From Alcanivorax sp. DG881 (GTDB lineage: Bacteria; Pseudomonadota; Gammaproteobacteria; Pseudomonadales; Alcanivoracaceae), in the NCBI RefSeq assembly GCF_000155615.1, contig NZ_DS989915.1, forward strand, positions 351,295 to 415,294: 64,000 nucleotides of DNA, written 5' to 3'. The notes under the pieces were generated by a model, which was not told the DNA's origin, did not search any database, and saw only the letters and a list, made by a program, of their open reading frames with translations. Shown here in pieces: positions 52,923-62,236 of this stretch. The translations under genes and the position numbers were made by a program. Every line of letters begins with the position of its first letter. The first letter of the stretch is position 1.

Positions 52923-53638
52923 AGTGTGAACTCCAAAGCGGGATCGTGGTTCTGGCCACACAGGCGGGCACGATCAAGAATTTCAATATCGCGGCCGGTT
53001 ACCCGAAGCCATTGCTGTTGCTGGAAACGGGTAAAAATGCGGCTGACCGTTTCCACGGCCATGCCGAGGTAATTGGCGATATCGTAGCGGGACATGGGCA
53101 GACGGAAACGATGATCGCTCAGTCCTCGGCGCTGATGTCTTGCAGACAGTGACAGCAACAGGGAGGCCACGCGGTCATCCGCACTTTTCTTGCCGAGCAG
53201 CATGTGCAGCTCCCGATCCGAGCGAATTTCATTGCTCATCAAACGGAAGAAATGATGCTGCAGAGAGGGGATCTGCTGGGACAGCGTTTCGAGTTGTGAG
53301 AAGGGAATCTCGCACACCGTGGCGGTCTCCAGCGCCTTGGCATTGGAAACATGGTGCGCGGTACTGATGCCATCCATGCCCAGCACCTCGCCGGGCAGGT
53401 AAAACCCGGTGACCTGTTCCTCTCCTTCATCGCTGACCACATAGGTTTTCAGGGCGCCAGAGCGCACGGCATACACAGAATCAAATCCGTCTGTGGCACG
53501 AAACAGGTGCTCGCCGCGTTTCAGTGGGCGGCCTCGGTGGATAATACGATCCAGCTGATCCAGTTGTGCCGGGGCCACTGCCAGGGGCAGGCAAATGGGG
53601 CTGAGGCTGCAGTCGTTGCAGGAAACATGATGAGACAC
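52919..53638 (-). CDS. fnr: FNR/ANR oxygen-sensing transcription regulator
   Basis: A 239-residue Crp/Fnr regulator. The N-terminal cluster cysteines are in CNDCSLSPIC, and the fourth is in ATVCEIPF, so all four ligands of the oxygen-labile [4Fe-4S] cluster are present. The cyclic-nucleotide-like fold has ALKTYVVSDEGEEQVTGFYLPGE. The dimerisation helix is FRLMSNEIRSDRELHML, and the HTH has SRYDIANYLGMAVETVSRIFTRF with the FNR recognition pattern E-x-x-S-R. It binds TTGAT-N4-ATCAA, and two such sites lie in this cluster (55147-55160 and 63727-63740). The start is GTG 53638 with GGAG seven bases upstream; a longer frame is unlikely. Confidence 0.94.
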   Translation of the reverse strand: MSHHVSCNDCSLSPICLPLAVAPAQLDQLDRIIHRGRPLKRGEHLFRATDGFDSVYAVRSGALKTYVVSDEGEEQVTGFYLPGEVLGMDGISTAHHVSNAKALETATVCEIPFSQLETLSQQIPSLQHHFFRLMSNEIRSDRELHMLLGKKSADDRVASLLLSLSARHQRRGLSDHRFRLPMSRYDIANYLGMAVETVSRIFTRFQQQQWLRVTGRDIEILDRARLCGQNHDPALEFTL

Positions 53639-53709
53639 GGTCAGACTCCGGTTGATCGCTGCGTAAAGCGTCACTCTTAGAGTATAGAGTGAAAATAGTA
53701 GAATAAAGG

Positions 53710-55083
53710 TCAAATAATCCGGCTGAACCGGGCTTGCTGCTGTTGTGGGGTGTAGCGGTCAAAGGGCATCACCAGAGCCCGACTGACCAGACGGCCGCTG
53801 TCGGTGATCTGGAGCCGATCCTTTTCTACTGCCACCAGCCCCCGGGCTTCAAATGTCACCCATTCAGCCATGGCATCCGCAAAATAATCCGGGAAATGGA
53901 TTCCCCAGGTTTCGCTGAATACGGACATGTCCACGGACAGGTCACACAGTAACTGAATAATCAGCGCCCGACGGATCTGGTCGTCGCGATTGAGAATGAA
54001 GCCTTTTTCAATCGGCAGACGACGCTGCGACAAGTCGTGGCCCCAGTCGTCCAGCGTCTTGTGGTTCTGGGCATACAGATTGCCGAGCTGGCTGATGGCG
54101 CTCACGCCGAGCCCCAAAAGATCGGCGTCACCGTGGAGGGTGTAACCCTGGAAATTGCGATGCAGCAGTCCGTTTTCCTGTGCCACTGAGAGGCTGTCGT
54201 TTTCCAGCGCAAAATGGTCCATGCCGATATAGCGGTAGCCTTGCTCCTGAAGCATTTTTCCGGCCCGGGTGAGCATGCCGAGCTTCTCTTCCGGGCCGGG
54301 CAGGGCTTGTTCCTGGATCTGACGCTGAACCTTGAACCGTGAAGGCAGGTGGGCATAGTTGTACAAAGAGATGCGGTCTGGCCGAAGTGGCAGCAGTCGC
54401 TCCAGCGTGCGCGCCAGACTCGATTCCGATTGCCAGGGCAGGCCGTAAATCAGATCGGTATTGATAGAGCGAAAGCCAAAGTCGCGGCTCCACGCCATGG
54501 TGTCACGGATCAGCTCATAGGGCTGGACACGATTTACCGCTTTCTGCACACGCGGATCCAGATCCTGCACACCCAGGCTGACGCGATTAAAACCGAGCCC
54601 GCGCAGCAATCCCAGCCGGGATTGATCCACGGTGCGCGGATCGATCTCGATGGCATAATCACTGCGTTCGTCATCGCGCAGATTGAAGTGGCGGGCCAGG
54701 TCGTATACCAGCTCGGTGAGCTGCCCGTCATCGAGAAAGGTGGGGGTGCCGCCGCCCCAGTGCATCTGCGTTACCGGCCGTCGCTTGTCGACTCGCGTGG
54801 CCTTGCGTTTGATTTCGCGTTTCAGCAGTTGCAGATACTCCGCCCCTCGCGCCTTGTTGGCGGTGACAATGCGATTGCATGCACAGTAATAGCAGACGCT
54901 GTCACAGAAAGGGATGTGCATGTATAGCGACAACGGCCGGCGAGCCACATTGCCTTCATCCAGTGCCAGCCAGAAGTCCTCTTCACTGATATCAGCGTGA
55001 AAACTGGTGGCCGGCGGATACGATGTGTAGCGTGGGCCGGGGCCGCCGTACTGCCGAATGAGTGATGTATTCCAGCGAATCAT
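53710..55083 (-). CDS. hemN: Oxygen-independent coproporphyrinogen III oxidase
   Basis: A 457-residue radical SAM enzyme, exactly the usual HemN length. It converts coproporphyrinogen III to protoporphyrinogen IX without oxygen. The N-terminal GPRYTSYPPATSFH is characteristic. The cluster motif YMHIPFCDSVCYYCACNRI holds the CxxxCxxC triad plus the extra Cys. WGGGTPTFL near 115 and GLPWQS near 220 follow. Start ATG 55083 has AGGAGG six bases upstream. A perfect FNR box lies about 70 bases before the start, matching anaerobic induction. Confidence 0.96.
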   Translation of the reverse strand: MIRWNTSLIRQYGGPGPRYTSYPPATSFHADISEEDFWLALDEGNVARRPLSLYMHIPFCDSVCYYCACNRIVTANKARGAEYLQLLKREIKRKATRVDKRRPVTQMHWGGGTPTFLDDGQLTELVYDLARHFNLRDDERSDYAIEIDPRTVDQSRLGLLRGLGFNRVSLGVQDLDPRVQKAVNRVQPYELIRDTMAWSRDFGFRSINTDLIYGLPWQSESSLARTLERLLPLRPDRISLYNYAHLPSRFKVQRQIQEQALPGPEEKLGMLTRAGKMLQEQGYRYIGMDHFALENDSLSVAQENGLLHRNFQGYTLHGDADLLGLGVSAISQLGNLYAQNHKTLDDWGHDLSQRRLPIEKGFILNRDDQIRRALIIQLLCDLSVDMSVFSETWGIHFPDYFADAMAEWVTFEARGLVAVEKDRLQITDSGRLVSRALVMPFDRYTPQQQQARFSRII

Positions 55084-55146
55084 GGGCGCCTCCTGCGGCC
55101 GCACATCAGTGTGAGGCTGATTATCCTCCTGCCGGCGCGGCGCTAT

Positions 55147-55160
55147 TTGATCCAGATCAA
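55147..55160. promoter_or_regulatory. FNR/ANR box upstream of hemN
   Basis: Perfect TTGAT-CCAG-ATCAA, centred about 70 bases before hemN. It overlaps the stop codon (55157-55159) of the preceding TauE-like gene. Confidence 0.9.
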
Positions 55161-55939
55161 GGGTGGGCGTGATGCTGATGCGTATTGTGCCTTTGTTCAT
55201 CATGTTCGGCGGCAGAATGAGAGGGCATGGCGTGTGGGCCATGGCCATGCTGCATCATGCTCATGGCTTGCCAGAAGAACACCAGTGCCAGGCACAGGGT
55301 GAGGATGCTGGCCAGAACGGGCCAGGCGCCACGGCGAAAACGCTGTAGTTGAGACGCCAACACGCCGGTGGTGGCGACTGGCACCACGGTAATGACACCG
55401 AAACAGAGCATAACCAGCGCCCCCGCCAGGGCCGTGCCTGCAGTGGCCGCCAGTGCCAAGGCGGTATAGATCAGCCCGCAGGGCAGAAATCCCCACAGCG
55501 CCCCCAGCCCCAGGGCTTTTGCCGGGTGATCGACGGGCATCAACTTGCGGGTAACCGGTTGCAGACGCCGCCACAGACGCTGGCCAATTTTCTCCACGCG
55601 CTGAAGCAGTCCACCGCGACCGAGCAGGTACGCGCTGAGCAACAACATCAACAGGCCGGACAGTATCAGTCCCACCGCCATGGAGGGGCCGGGAAGTTGT
55701 GTCAGGAAGGCGCCGCCGAGCAGGCCCGCTAATGCACCCAGGGCGCTGTAGGTGCCGACGCGGCCCAGCCCGAATAACAGCTGCCAGCCCCACAGGGCGA
55801 TTCCCTGGCGGCGGGATTCCGGGATGGAAAAGGTCAGGGCACTGCTGATGCCTCCGCACATACCAATGCAATGGACGGAACCTGCACTGGCGATCAGGGC
55901 GGCACTGGCAATCAAGGAGGCAAGGGCTTCAATGGTCAT
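55157..55939 (-). CDS. Sulfite exporter TauE/SafE-like membrane protein of the cbb3 locus
   Basis: A 260-residue membrane protein with about six helices, related to TauE/SafE and DsbD-like transporters. The first helix has SVHCIGMCGGISSAL, a Cys-x3-Cys pair that members of this group share near cbb3 oxidase genes. LGALWGFLPCGLIYTAL near 150 has the repeated Pro-Cys-Gly motif of the second half. The C-terminus is histidine-rich (HGHGPHAMPSHSAAEHDEQ and further His to the end), probably a metal-binding tail. It follows ccoS with an 11-base overlap. The likely role is copper or thiol handling for oxidase assembly, which is inference. Confidence 0.87.
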   Translation of the reverse strand: MTIEALASLIASAALIASAGSVHCIGMCGGISSALTFSIPESRRQGIALWGWQLLFGLGRVGTYSALGALAGLLGGAFLTQLPGPSMAVGLILSGLLMLLLSAYLLGRGGLLQRVEKIGQRLWRRLQPVTRKLMPVDHPAKALGLGALWGFLPCGLIYTALALAATAGTALAGALVMLCFGVITVVPVATTGVLASQLQRFRRGAWPVLASILTLCLALVFFWQAMSMMQHGHGPHAMPSHSAAEHDEQRHNTHQHHAHP

Positions 55940-56171
55940 CGCGAGGGCTCGATGGTGAATCCTGGGTGCTATCTGTTCTGTCAGCGTGGTGCTGTTCTTT
56001 TGGAGTCTGTGTTCTAGCCTGTTTTCGCTGCTCCCTGTCCTCGAATACAACTCGCCAGGCAGCGTTGTCCAGATCATCAAACTGATCCTTGCGCAGTGCC
56101 CAGAAGAGGGCAGCAATGGCACCAGCCAGGAACAGCAAGGCTAGCGGTATCAGCAGGAAGACAATTTCCAT
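55929..56171 (-). CDS. ccoS: Cbb3 oxidase maturation protein CcoS
   Basis: An 80-residue small membrane protein: one helix (MEIVFLLIPLALLFLAGAIAAL region), then FWALRKDQFDDLDNAAWRVVFED, the CcoS hallmark. A hydrophilic, Lys/Asp/Ser-rich tail follows, longer than the minimal CcoS. CcoS is needed for cofactor insertion into CcoN. It overlaps the end of ccoI by 22 bases. Confidence 0.92.
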   Translation of the reverse strand: MEIVFLLIPLALLFLAGAIAALFWALRKDQFDDLDNAAWRVVFEDREQRKQARTQTPKEQHHADRTDSTQDSPSSPRDDH

Positions 56172-58516
56172 CGAGTCACCCGGGTGGCGTTGAATGTGAC
56201 CAGAAGCGAGCTGGCTGACATGCCCAGCGCTGCGGCCCATGGCGGCAGCAAACCACTGACAGCAAACGGGACGGCAAGGATATTGTAAAGCAATGCCCAG
56301 GCTAGGTTTTGCCGGATGGTACGCTGACAAAGCCGGGAAAGTCGGGGCAAGGCTGGAACGGCGTTGAGCGTGTCATGGAGCAGAAACAGCCCGGCAGCAC
56401 GCTGCGCCAGGCTGGTCGCATTTCCCGTCGCAACGGAGACCGATGCGGCGACCATGGCCTGGGCATCATTGATGCCGTCACCGACCATCATTTGCGGCGC
56501 ACCGCTTTCCAGTTGTGTGAGCCAGGTGGCCTTCTCGGCGGGGCGTTGTTGAGCGCGTCGCTCACCAATCTCCAGCTGATCGGCCACCGCGTTCACCGCG
56601 TGAACATTGTCGCCACTGGCCAGGCGCGAGGTAATGCCGAGATCAGCAAGGCTCTTCACCACAGCGCGAGCCTCCGGACGAATCGGGTCCTGCAGCCATA
56701 CGTAAAGCCGTACTTCATTATCGCAAAGCAGTTGCAGGCATGTTGTGTCGGGACGCGCCTGATCCGGCGCACCGGTGATACGCCATGTCGCTCCCTGCAA
56801 CGCTCCGCTGACCCCGCTATGGTCCGCGTGCAGTGCGGTAATGTCGGGATGCCGGGAGTATTGCTGAAAGGGCTTTGCCAGCGGGTGTGGATTATTCCAC
56901 TCCAGTGCGGCGGCAATCGTCAGCAGGTCCTGTTCTGGCAGCAGACTGTTGACGGTTTCGGTGTCGACAATCCGGAACTGGCCGGCGGTGAGCGTGCCGG
57001 TTTTATCAAACAGTACGCCTTTCACCGCGGTGCAGCGCAGAAGCTGTCGGGGGGAAGCAACCAGGATGCCTTCGCGCAATGCAGTGCCCAGCGTCGATGA
57101 CAGAGTCAGGGGAACAGCAAGAGCCAGGGCGCAAGGGCAGGTCACCACCAGTACGGCCAGGGTATGTTCGAACGCCATGGCCGCGCCGGCGGGCCAGTGC
57201 CAGATAAAGGTCATGGCGGCCAGCAACAGGATGCCACCGGTAAACAGCGGCGCGATGCGTTGCCAGTCCCTGACCACTTCCACGCGTTCGTGCTGGGCGT
57301 GCTCCACTTGCTCAGCGATTTTTGCCACCAGGCTGGAGGATGCGGGTCCCGAGGCTTCCAGCACGATATTGCCTTCCACCAGTCGGCTGCCGGCATGTAC
57401 CGGGTCATTGATGCCATGGTTTACCGGCAAAGGCTCGCCATTCAGCGCCGATTCGTCGAAGGCACCGCGGCCTTCGATGAGGGTCCCATCCACCGGGATA
57501 ATGTCGCCCTGAATCAGCTGCAGGCGATCTCCTTTGGCCACCTGCCGGGCGCTGATCCAGTGCGCTATCTGCTGCCCATCAAGGCGGCGAACGGCCTGGG
57601 GCAGGGTGTTGCTGACTCGCCGGTAAGCTTGCTGGATCGTCATGCGCTGACGCTGCTCCAACCAGCGACTGGCCAGCAAGAAGAACACAAACATGGCAGC
57701 GGAATCGAAATAGACGTGCCTGCCTCCCGTGGCCATCATCACCAGGCTGCCGGCCCAGGCCAGCAGCAATGCCAGTGCGATGGGCGCATCCATGGTCAGG
57801 CGCGCTTGCCTGAGGCCGCGCCAGGCTCCCTGGAAAAACGCCCAACCGGAGTAGAACACGACCGGCGTGGCCACGGCGAAACTGGCCAGCCGGAACACCC
57901 ATTCATAAAGCGCGTCTTTGCCGTCGAAAACGCCGATATAGAGAGCGGTGGAGTACATCATGGCCTGCATGGCGCCCAGCCCGGCCAGTGCCAGTCGGCC
58001 CAGCAATTGCTTGTGCGCGCGTTGTTCGTCGGCCTGGGTGCGAGGGTCACCGGGCAGGGTCACCGTGTAGCCCAGTGCCTGAATCCGTTGTGCTGTCTGG
58101 CTGGCGTCTGCTTGCCCCTGGTAGTCCACGCTCAGTGTCATGCTAGCCAGGTTGACGCTGCTGCGCAGTACGCCGGGCTGCTGGCTGACGGTTTTTTCGA
58201 TCAACCAGCTGCAGGCTGCACAGGTGAGTCCACCCAGCTGCAGTTTCAGGCGCTGGCCATCAGCAAGGCTGGTGAGATGAGGGTCGATTAACTCCGGCAC
58301 AGAAAAAAGCGCGCAATCCAGCGCCTGGCGCTGATCGTCTGGCTGTGGCGCGGCATCCTGGCGCATCAGGTAGTAATCATCCAGCCCCAGGCCATAAATG
58401 GTTTCTATGGCTGCGGCGCACCCCGGACAGCAGGCATCACGGGGGCCGTCAGGCGTTTGCGCGGGGAAGGCGCCCGTGGGGGCCGGGTTACTGCAATGCC
58501 AGCAGGCAGCGGTCAT
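56150..58516 (-). CDS. ccoI: Copper-translocating P1B-type ATPase CcoI
   Basis: A 788-residue P-type ATPase supplying copper to cbb3 oxidase. The N-terminus has CWHCSNPA and CCPGCAAAIETI cysteine pairs, then a heavy-metal-associated domain with LTCAACSWLIEK near 95. Transport motif CPC is in VTCPCALALAVP near 460, the phosphorylation site DKTGTL near 507, the HP motif in WNNPHPLAKP, and the hinge MVGDGINDAQAM near 690. Organisation is that of CcoI/FixI. The start overlaps ccoH (ATGA) and the end overlaps ccoS. Confidence 0.95.
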   Translation of the reverse strand: MTAACWHCSNPAPTGAFPAQTPDGPRDACCPGCAAAIETIYGLGLDDYYLMRQDAAPQPDDQRQALDCALFSVPELIDPHLTSLADGQRLKLQLGGLTCAACSWLIEKTVSQQPGVLRSSVNLASMTLSVDYQGQADASQTAQRIQALGYTVTLPGDPRTQADEQRAHKQLLGRLALAGLGAMQAMMYSTALYIGVFDGKDALYEWVFRLASFAVATPVVFYSGWAFFQGAWRGLRQARLTMDAPIALALLLAWAGSLVMMATGGRHVYFDSAAMFVFFLLASRWLEQRQRMTIQQAYRRVSNTLPQAVRRLDGQQIAHWISARQVAKGDRLQLIQGDIIPVDGTLIEGRGAFDESALNGEPLPVNHGINDPVHAGSRLVEGNIVLEASGPASSSLVAKIAEQVEHAQHERVEVVRDWQRIAPLFTGGILLLAAMTFIWHWPAGAAMAFEHTLAVLVVTCPCALALAVPLTLSSTLGTALREGILVASPRQLLRCTAVKGVLFDKTGTLTAGQFRIVDTETVNSLLPEQDLLTIAAALEWNNPHPLAKPFQQYSRHPDITALHADHSGVSGALQGATWRITGAPDQARPDTTCLQLLCDNEVRLYVWLQDPIRPEARAVVKSLADLGITSRLASGDNVHAVNAVADQLEIGERRAQQRPAEKATWLTQLESGAPQMMVGDGINDAQAMVAASVSVATGNATSLAQRAAGLFLLHDTLNAVPALPRLSRLCQRTIRQNLAWALLYNILAVPFAVSGLLPPWAAALGMSASSLLVTFNATRVTRWKLSSC

Positions 58517-59031
58517 GGTGCGGCGGTTTTCCCCAATGTCAGGTTATCGCCTTGCGCCATGACGGTCTGATACAGACGCCAGTGATCACCAGAGGCGGTC
58601 ACCGTAGCGGCACGGCGACCATCATGGGGGAGGGTGCCATCACTGCGGTATAGCGCGCCTTCAATATGCTCCAGGGCAAGGGTGACATCCCGTTCCGGGA
58701 GAGTGGGGTGGCGCAGCGATACGTTCAGGGTGTCGGGCATGGGAATGCCCGCCTCGCTACTAAGGCGCGCCTGAATGCCGGCACCCACCTGGGCCAGTTC
58801 AAGGCGAATACCCAGGCGCGCCGCAAGACGCTCCTGCTCCACGGAGCGGTTGATGGCTCGCCCCTCCTTGTACCATTCGTCTACCACGGGTGTGTCGGCA
58901 TTCACGATGGCGATATACAGCAGTGTCAGGCCGCCGACCACCGAGGTGGCTGGCAGCAGGATCGCCAGCCACAGGAAAGGATAGCGGTACCAGGGAAGCT
59001 CATCGCCCTGGGGCAATGAATCGGGATTCAT
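58513..59031 (-). CDS. ccoH: FixH family protein CcoH
   Basis: A 172-residue protein with one N-terminal helix (WLAILLPATSVVGGLTLLYIAI region) followed by a periplasmic domain with DEWYKEGRAIN near 55, typical of FixH/CcoH. It aids cbb3 assembly with CcoG, CcoI and CcoS. The start overlaps ccoG by 32 bases and its stop overlaps ccoI. Confidence 0.92.
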   Translation of the reverse strand: MNPDSLPQGDELPWYRYPFLWLAILLPATSVVGGLTLLYIAIVNADTPVVDEWYKEGRAINRSVEQERLAARLGIRLELAQVGAGIQARLSSEAGIPMPDTLNVSLRHPTLPERDVTLALEHIEGALYRSDGTLPHDGRRAATVTASGDHWRLYQTVMAQGDNLTLGKTAAP

Positions 59032-60412
59032 GGCGTTTCTCCAGGTCAGGATCATCCAGTGCCGTTACCGTAAACCAGATCGGCGCGGATTCCATTTCCA
59101 CCTCATAAGGGTCATAGCTCACGGTCACCGGCAAAGACAGTTTCTTGCCGCCTTCGAGGGTGAATTCAGTGCGGTTCTTCATACGCAGGCCATCCGGGCC
59201 CTTCATGGTAAGCACGTACCGGTGGCTGTACTGGCCCTTGTTCTGGATCTCCAGCCGATAGATGTTTTCCACTTCGCCACTGCTGGCGGTGCGGTAGAGC
59301 TGGTTTCGATCGCGAATCACATCAACTTGCAAGGGCACCCGGCTGTACAGGGTGCCCATGAACAGGCTGCCCATGATGATCAGGATGGCCCCATAGCCGA
59401 TAAGTCGGGGGCGCAGGATGCGCGACTTCAAGCCTTCCAGGGCGTTTTCGGTGGTGTAACGAATCAGCCCGGGCGGCTTGCCGATGTGATCCATGACGTC
59501 GTCACAGGCATCCACGCAGGCCGCACAGGTAATGCATTCATACTGCAGCCCATCACGGATATCGATGCCGGTGGGGCAAACCTGAACGCACATGCCGCAG
59601 TCGATGCAGTCGCCTTTTTCCACCACCGTATCTTCCTGTTGGCGTTTTTTGGCGCCACGGCCACGGGGTTCGCCGCGTTGTTCGTCGTAAGACACGATCA
59701 GGGTGTCGCGGTCGAACATGACGCTCTGAAAACGGGCGTAGGGGCACATGTACAGGCATACCTGTTCGCGCATAAACCCGGCGTTGCCGTAGGTGGCCAC
59801 GGTAAAAAAGCCCACCCAGAACAGCTCCCAGCCACCCCAGCCGAAGCTGAGCAAGCGGGTGGTCAAATCTGTAATCGGTGAGAAGTAGCCGACAAAGGTA
59901 ATGCCGGTAAGCAAGGCCAGCATCAGCCAGAGCACATGCTTGCTGCCGCGGCGCATGATCTTGGTTGGTGTCCAGGGCGCCTGGTCCATCTTGATGCGGC
60001 TGTGGCGATCACCTTCACACCAGAACTCGATCCACTGAAAGAAACGGGTCCAGGTGGTCTGCGGGCAGACGTAGCCACAATAAACGCGGCCCGCCAGTAC
60101 CGTGACAAAGAACAGGGCAAACGCGGCCAGGATCAGGATCCAGGACAGCAACAGAAAATCCTGGGGCCAGAAGCTGGCACCAAAAATACGGAACTGGCGG
60201 CCCGGCAAATCAAACAGCACCGCCTGCTGGCCGTCCCAACGCACCCAGGGCAGGATCATGTAAAGGCCCATGGTCGCCAGAATGGTGACGTCGCGGATAA
60301 ACTGAAACCGCCCGGAAACGGATTTGACCTGAATGCGCTCGCGCTTGCTGTAGAGGCTCACGCTGCCGCCATCGGTGGCATCCGTGACCTTGATGCGCTT
60401 GGGGTCCGACAT
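59000..60412 (-). CDS. ccoG: Cytochrome c oxidase accessory protein CcoG
   Basis: A 470-residue membrane ferredoxin of the FixG/CcoG family. About five helices occupy the first two-thirds, with RVYCGYVCPQTTWTRFFQWIE near 110. Two [4Fe-4S]-type motifs lie near 255-285: CIDCGMCVQVCPTG and CITCAACVDACDDV. A C-terminal periplasmic beta domain follows. CcoG reduces Cu(II) to Cu(I) for the oxidase. The start is ATG 60412 with GGAG six bases upstream. Confidence 0.95.
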   Translation of the reverse strand: MSDPKRIKVTDATDGGSVSLYSKRERIQVKSVSGRFQFIRDVTILATMGLYMILPWVRWDGQQAVLFDLPGRQFRIFGASFWPQDFLLLSWILILAAFALFFVTVLAGRVYCGYVCPQTTWTRFFQWIEFWCEGDRHSRIKMDQAPWTPTKIMRRGSKHVLWLMLALLTGITFVGYFSPITDLTTRLLSFGWGGWELFWVGFFTVATYGNAGFMREQVCLYMCPYARFQSVMFDRDTLIVSYDEQRGEPRGRGAKKRQQEDTVVEKGDCIDCGMCVQVCPTGIDIRDGLQYECITCAACVDACDDVMDHIGKPPGLIRYTTENALEGLKSRILRPRLIGYGAILIIMGSLFMGTLYSRVPLQVDVIRDRNQLYRTASSGEVENIYRLEIQNKGQYSHRYVLTMKGPDGLRMKNRTEFTLEGGKKLSLPVTVSYDPYEVEMESAPIWFTVTALDDPDLEKRHESRFIAPGR

Positions 60413-60512
60413 ACTTCTCTCCGCTAACACCTTTGCGCCGCCGGTATCCCTTCACTGCTATGAATGATGGGCGGCGGCACCTTGCCTGGCGAAACCTGGG
60501 CTGACCCGCGGA

Positions 60513-61430
60513 TTACTCCGCGGTGTCAGCGTTCCGGGACAGGCTGTACACATAGGCTGCGATTACATGAATGCGCTCTTTGCTGAGCAGGTTTTCATGG
60601 GGCGGCATGTGGCCCGAGCGGCCGTGGCGAATGGTGTATTCGATATCTTCCACGCGGGGGCCGTAAAGCCAGGTGGTATCGGTGAGATCGGGCGCCCCCA
60701 TCATGATATTCCCCTTGGCGTCCTGCCCGTGACAGGCTGCGCACATGGCAAACTTGGGTTTGGCCCGCTCAATCGCTGCGGCTTTCTGGCTGTCCTTGGC
60801 CAGGTCCGGGCGGCTCAGGCTTTGCACATACAGCGCCATGTCCCGTACGGCTTCGTCGGTGTTGCCGATGGCAGCGGCCATGGGCGGCATGGCTGCCTTG
60901 CGCCCCTTGGTGATGCTGGTAACAATCTGGTCCGGCTCGCCACCGTACAGCCAGTCGTCATCCGCCAGATTCGGGTAGCCTTTGGCACCACGGGCATCGG
61001 AGCCATGACAAATGGCGCAGTTGTTCGCGAACAGCCGGCCGCCTACTGCCAACGCTTCCGGGTATTCCACCAGCTCCTCGATGGCCACCTGCCCATATTG
61101 CTCGAACAGCGGGCCGGTGCTTTTTTCCATCACGGCCACTTCTTTCTGGTACTGGTTGTCACTGGTCCAGCCCAGCACCCCGTCGAACTTCCCGAAGCCC
61201 GGGTACAGCACCAGATATACCGCAGAGAAAATCAGTGTGCCGATAAACAGGAACAGCCACCAACGGGGCAGGGGAGCGTTGCGCTCCTGAATGCCGTCGA
61301 AGCTGTGGCCCGTGGTTTCCTTGGCGGCTTCCTCTGCAGAAATCTGGTTATTCCACAGCAGCAGGCCACCGCAACCCAGCAGGTTAATAACGACGATGAC
61401 GATAATGAACCAACTCCAGAAGTCACTCAT
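60513..61430 (-). CDS. ccoP: Cbb3 oxidase diheme cytochrome c subunit CcoP
   Basis: A 305-residue subunit with an N-terminal helix (FIIVIVVINLLGCGGLLLW), a second helix (WWLFLFIGTLIFSAVYLVLYP) and two c-type haem domains, each with CxxCH: CAICHG near 137 and CAACHG near 220. The methionine ligands lie in MPPMAAA and HMPPHENLL. It takes electrons from cytochrome c into CcoO. The start overlaps ccoQ (ATGA). Confidence 0.95.
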   Translation of the reverse strand: MSDFWSWFIIVIVVINLLGCGGLLLWNNQISAEEAAKETTGHSFDGIQERNAPLPRWWLFLFIGTLIFSAVYLVLYPGFGKFDGVLGWTSDNQYQKEVAVMEKSTGPLFEQYGQVAIEELVEYPEALAVGGRLFANNCAICHGSDARGAKGYPNLADDDWLYGGEPDQIVTSITKGRKAAMPPMAAAIGNTDEAVRDMALYVQSLSRPDLAKDSQKAAAIERAKPKFAMCAACHGQDAKGNIMMGAPDLTDTTWLYGPRVEDIEYTIRHGRSGHMPPHENLLSKERIHVIAAYVYSLSRNADTAE

Positions 61431-61594
61431 TGCTCGTCCCCCTTGTGCAGATTCCCGGCTGTTCGCTCGTCCGCATCCAGCGCGATATAGCCGAGCTTTT
61501 CGTAATCCTTTTTGCGACTGGGGCGATACACCCACGCCGCCATGGCAACAAATGCCAGGAAGAACACCAGGGTAAACAGGGCGTGATAGCTCAT
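61427..61594 (-). CDS. ccoQ: Cbb3 oxidase small subunit CcoQ
   Basis: A 55-residue single-helix protein ([20 protein letters not shown]), then [19 protein letters not shown], the CcoQ pattern. The start overlaps the end of ccoO by four bases. Confidence 0.92.
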   Translation of the reverse strand: MSYHALFTLVFFLAFVAMAAWVYRPSRKKDYEKLGYIALDADERTAGNLHKGDEQ

Positions 61595-62226
61595 TGCACA
61601 GCCTCCTTGCGTTCCTGACCCAGTGACAGCAGGTAGGCCACCAGTGCATCTTCTTCGGTGGCGTTGGCCCACTCACCGTTGACCTTGCTCATCTGCTCGG
61701 CGATGTCTTCATCGGTATAGGGAACACCAAAGGCATTCTTGAATACCAACAGTTTGCGCTCGGTCAGATCCCAATCCACCGGGGTTTCCTGCAGCCAGGG
61801 ATAGGCGGGCATATTGGATTCGGGCACCACCTGGCGAGGATCGCGCAGGTGCTCGCGGTGCCATTGCTCGGTGATCGGGCGCAGGCCCACCCGGGCCAGA
61901 TCTGGCCCGGTGCGCTTGGAGCCCCACAGGAAGGGATGCTCCCACACATCTTCGCCGGCTACGGAATACACCCCGAAACGTTCCGTTTCCGCGCGCAGCG
62001 GCCGCACCATCTGGGTGTGGCATACATGGCAACCTTCGCGGATATAAATATCCCGGCCTTCCATCTCCAGCGCGGTGTAGGGTTCCAGGGTTTCCAGCGG
62101 CTCGGTGGTCGCTTTCTGCCAGAACAGCGGCACGATTTCTGCGAGCCCGCCGAAACTGACGGCGATCAGTGTCAGCACAATCATGAGGCCGACATTCTTT
62201 TCTACTACTTCATGAGCGTTAGACAT
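61591..62226 (-). CDS. ccoO: Cbb3 oxidase monoheme cytochrome c subunit CcoO
   Basis: A 211-residue subunit with an N-terminal helix ([17 protein letters not shown]) and one haem motif CHVCH in [17 protein letters not shown] near 72. Conserved [14 protein letters not shown] and SNMPAYPWL (Met ligand) follow. It is shortened at the C-terminus relative to some homologues. Start ATG 62226 has GAGGAG six bases upstream. It lies ten bases after ccoN. Confidence 0.95.
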   Translation of the reverse strand: MSNAHEVVEKNVGLMIVLTLIAVSFGGLAEIVPLFWQKATTEPLETLEPYTALEMEGRDIYIREGCHVCHTQMVRPLRAETERFGVYSVAGEDVWEHPFLWGSKRTGPDLARVGLRPITEQWHREHLRDPRQVVPESNMPAYPWLQETPVDWDLTERKLLVFKNAFGVPYTDEDIAEQMSKVNGEWANATEEDALVAYLLSLGQERKEAVQ

Positions 62227-62236
62227 GTCGTTCTCC

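Noticed and set aside
53639-53709. FNR box directly upstream of fnr
   Set aside because: TTGATCGCTGCGTAAA near 53651 has only one good half-site.
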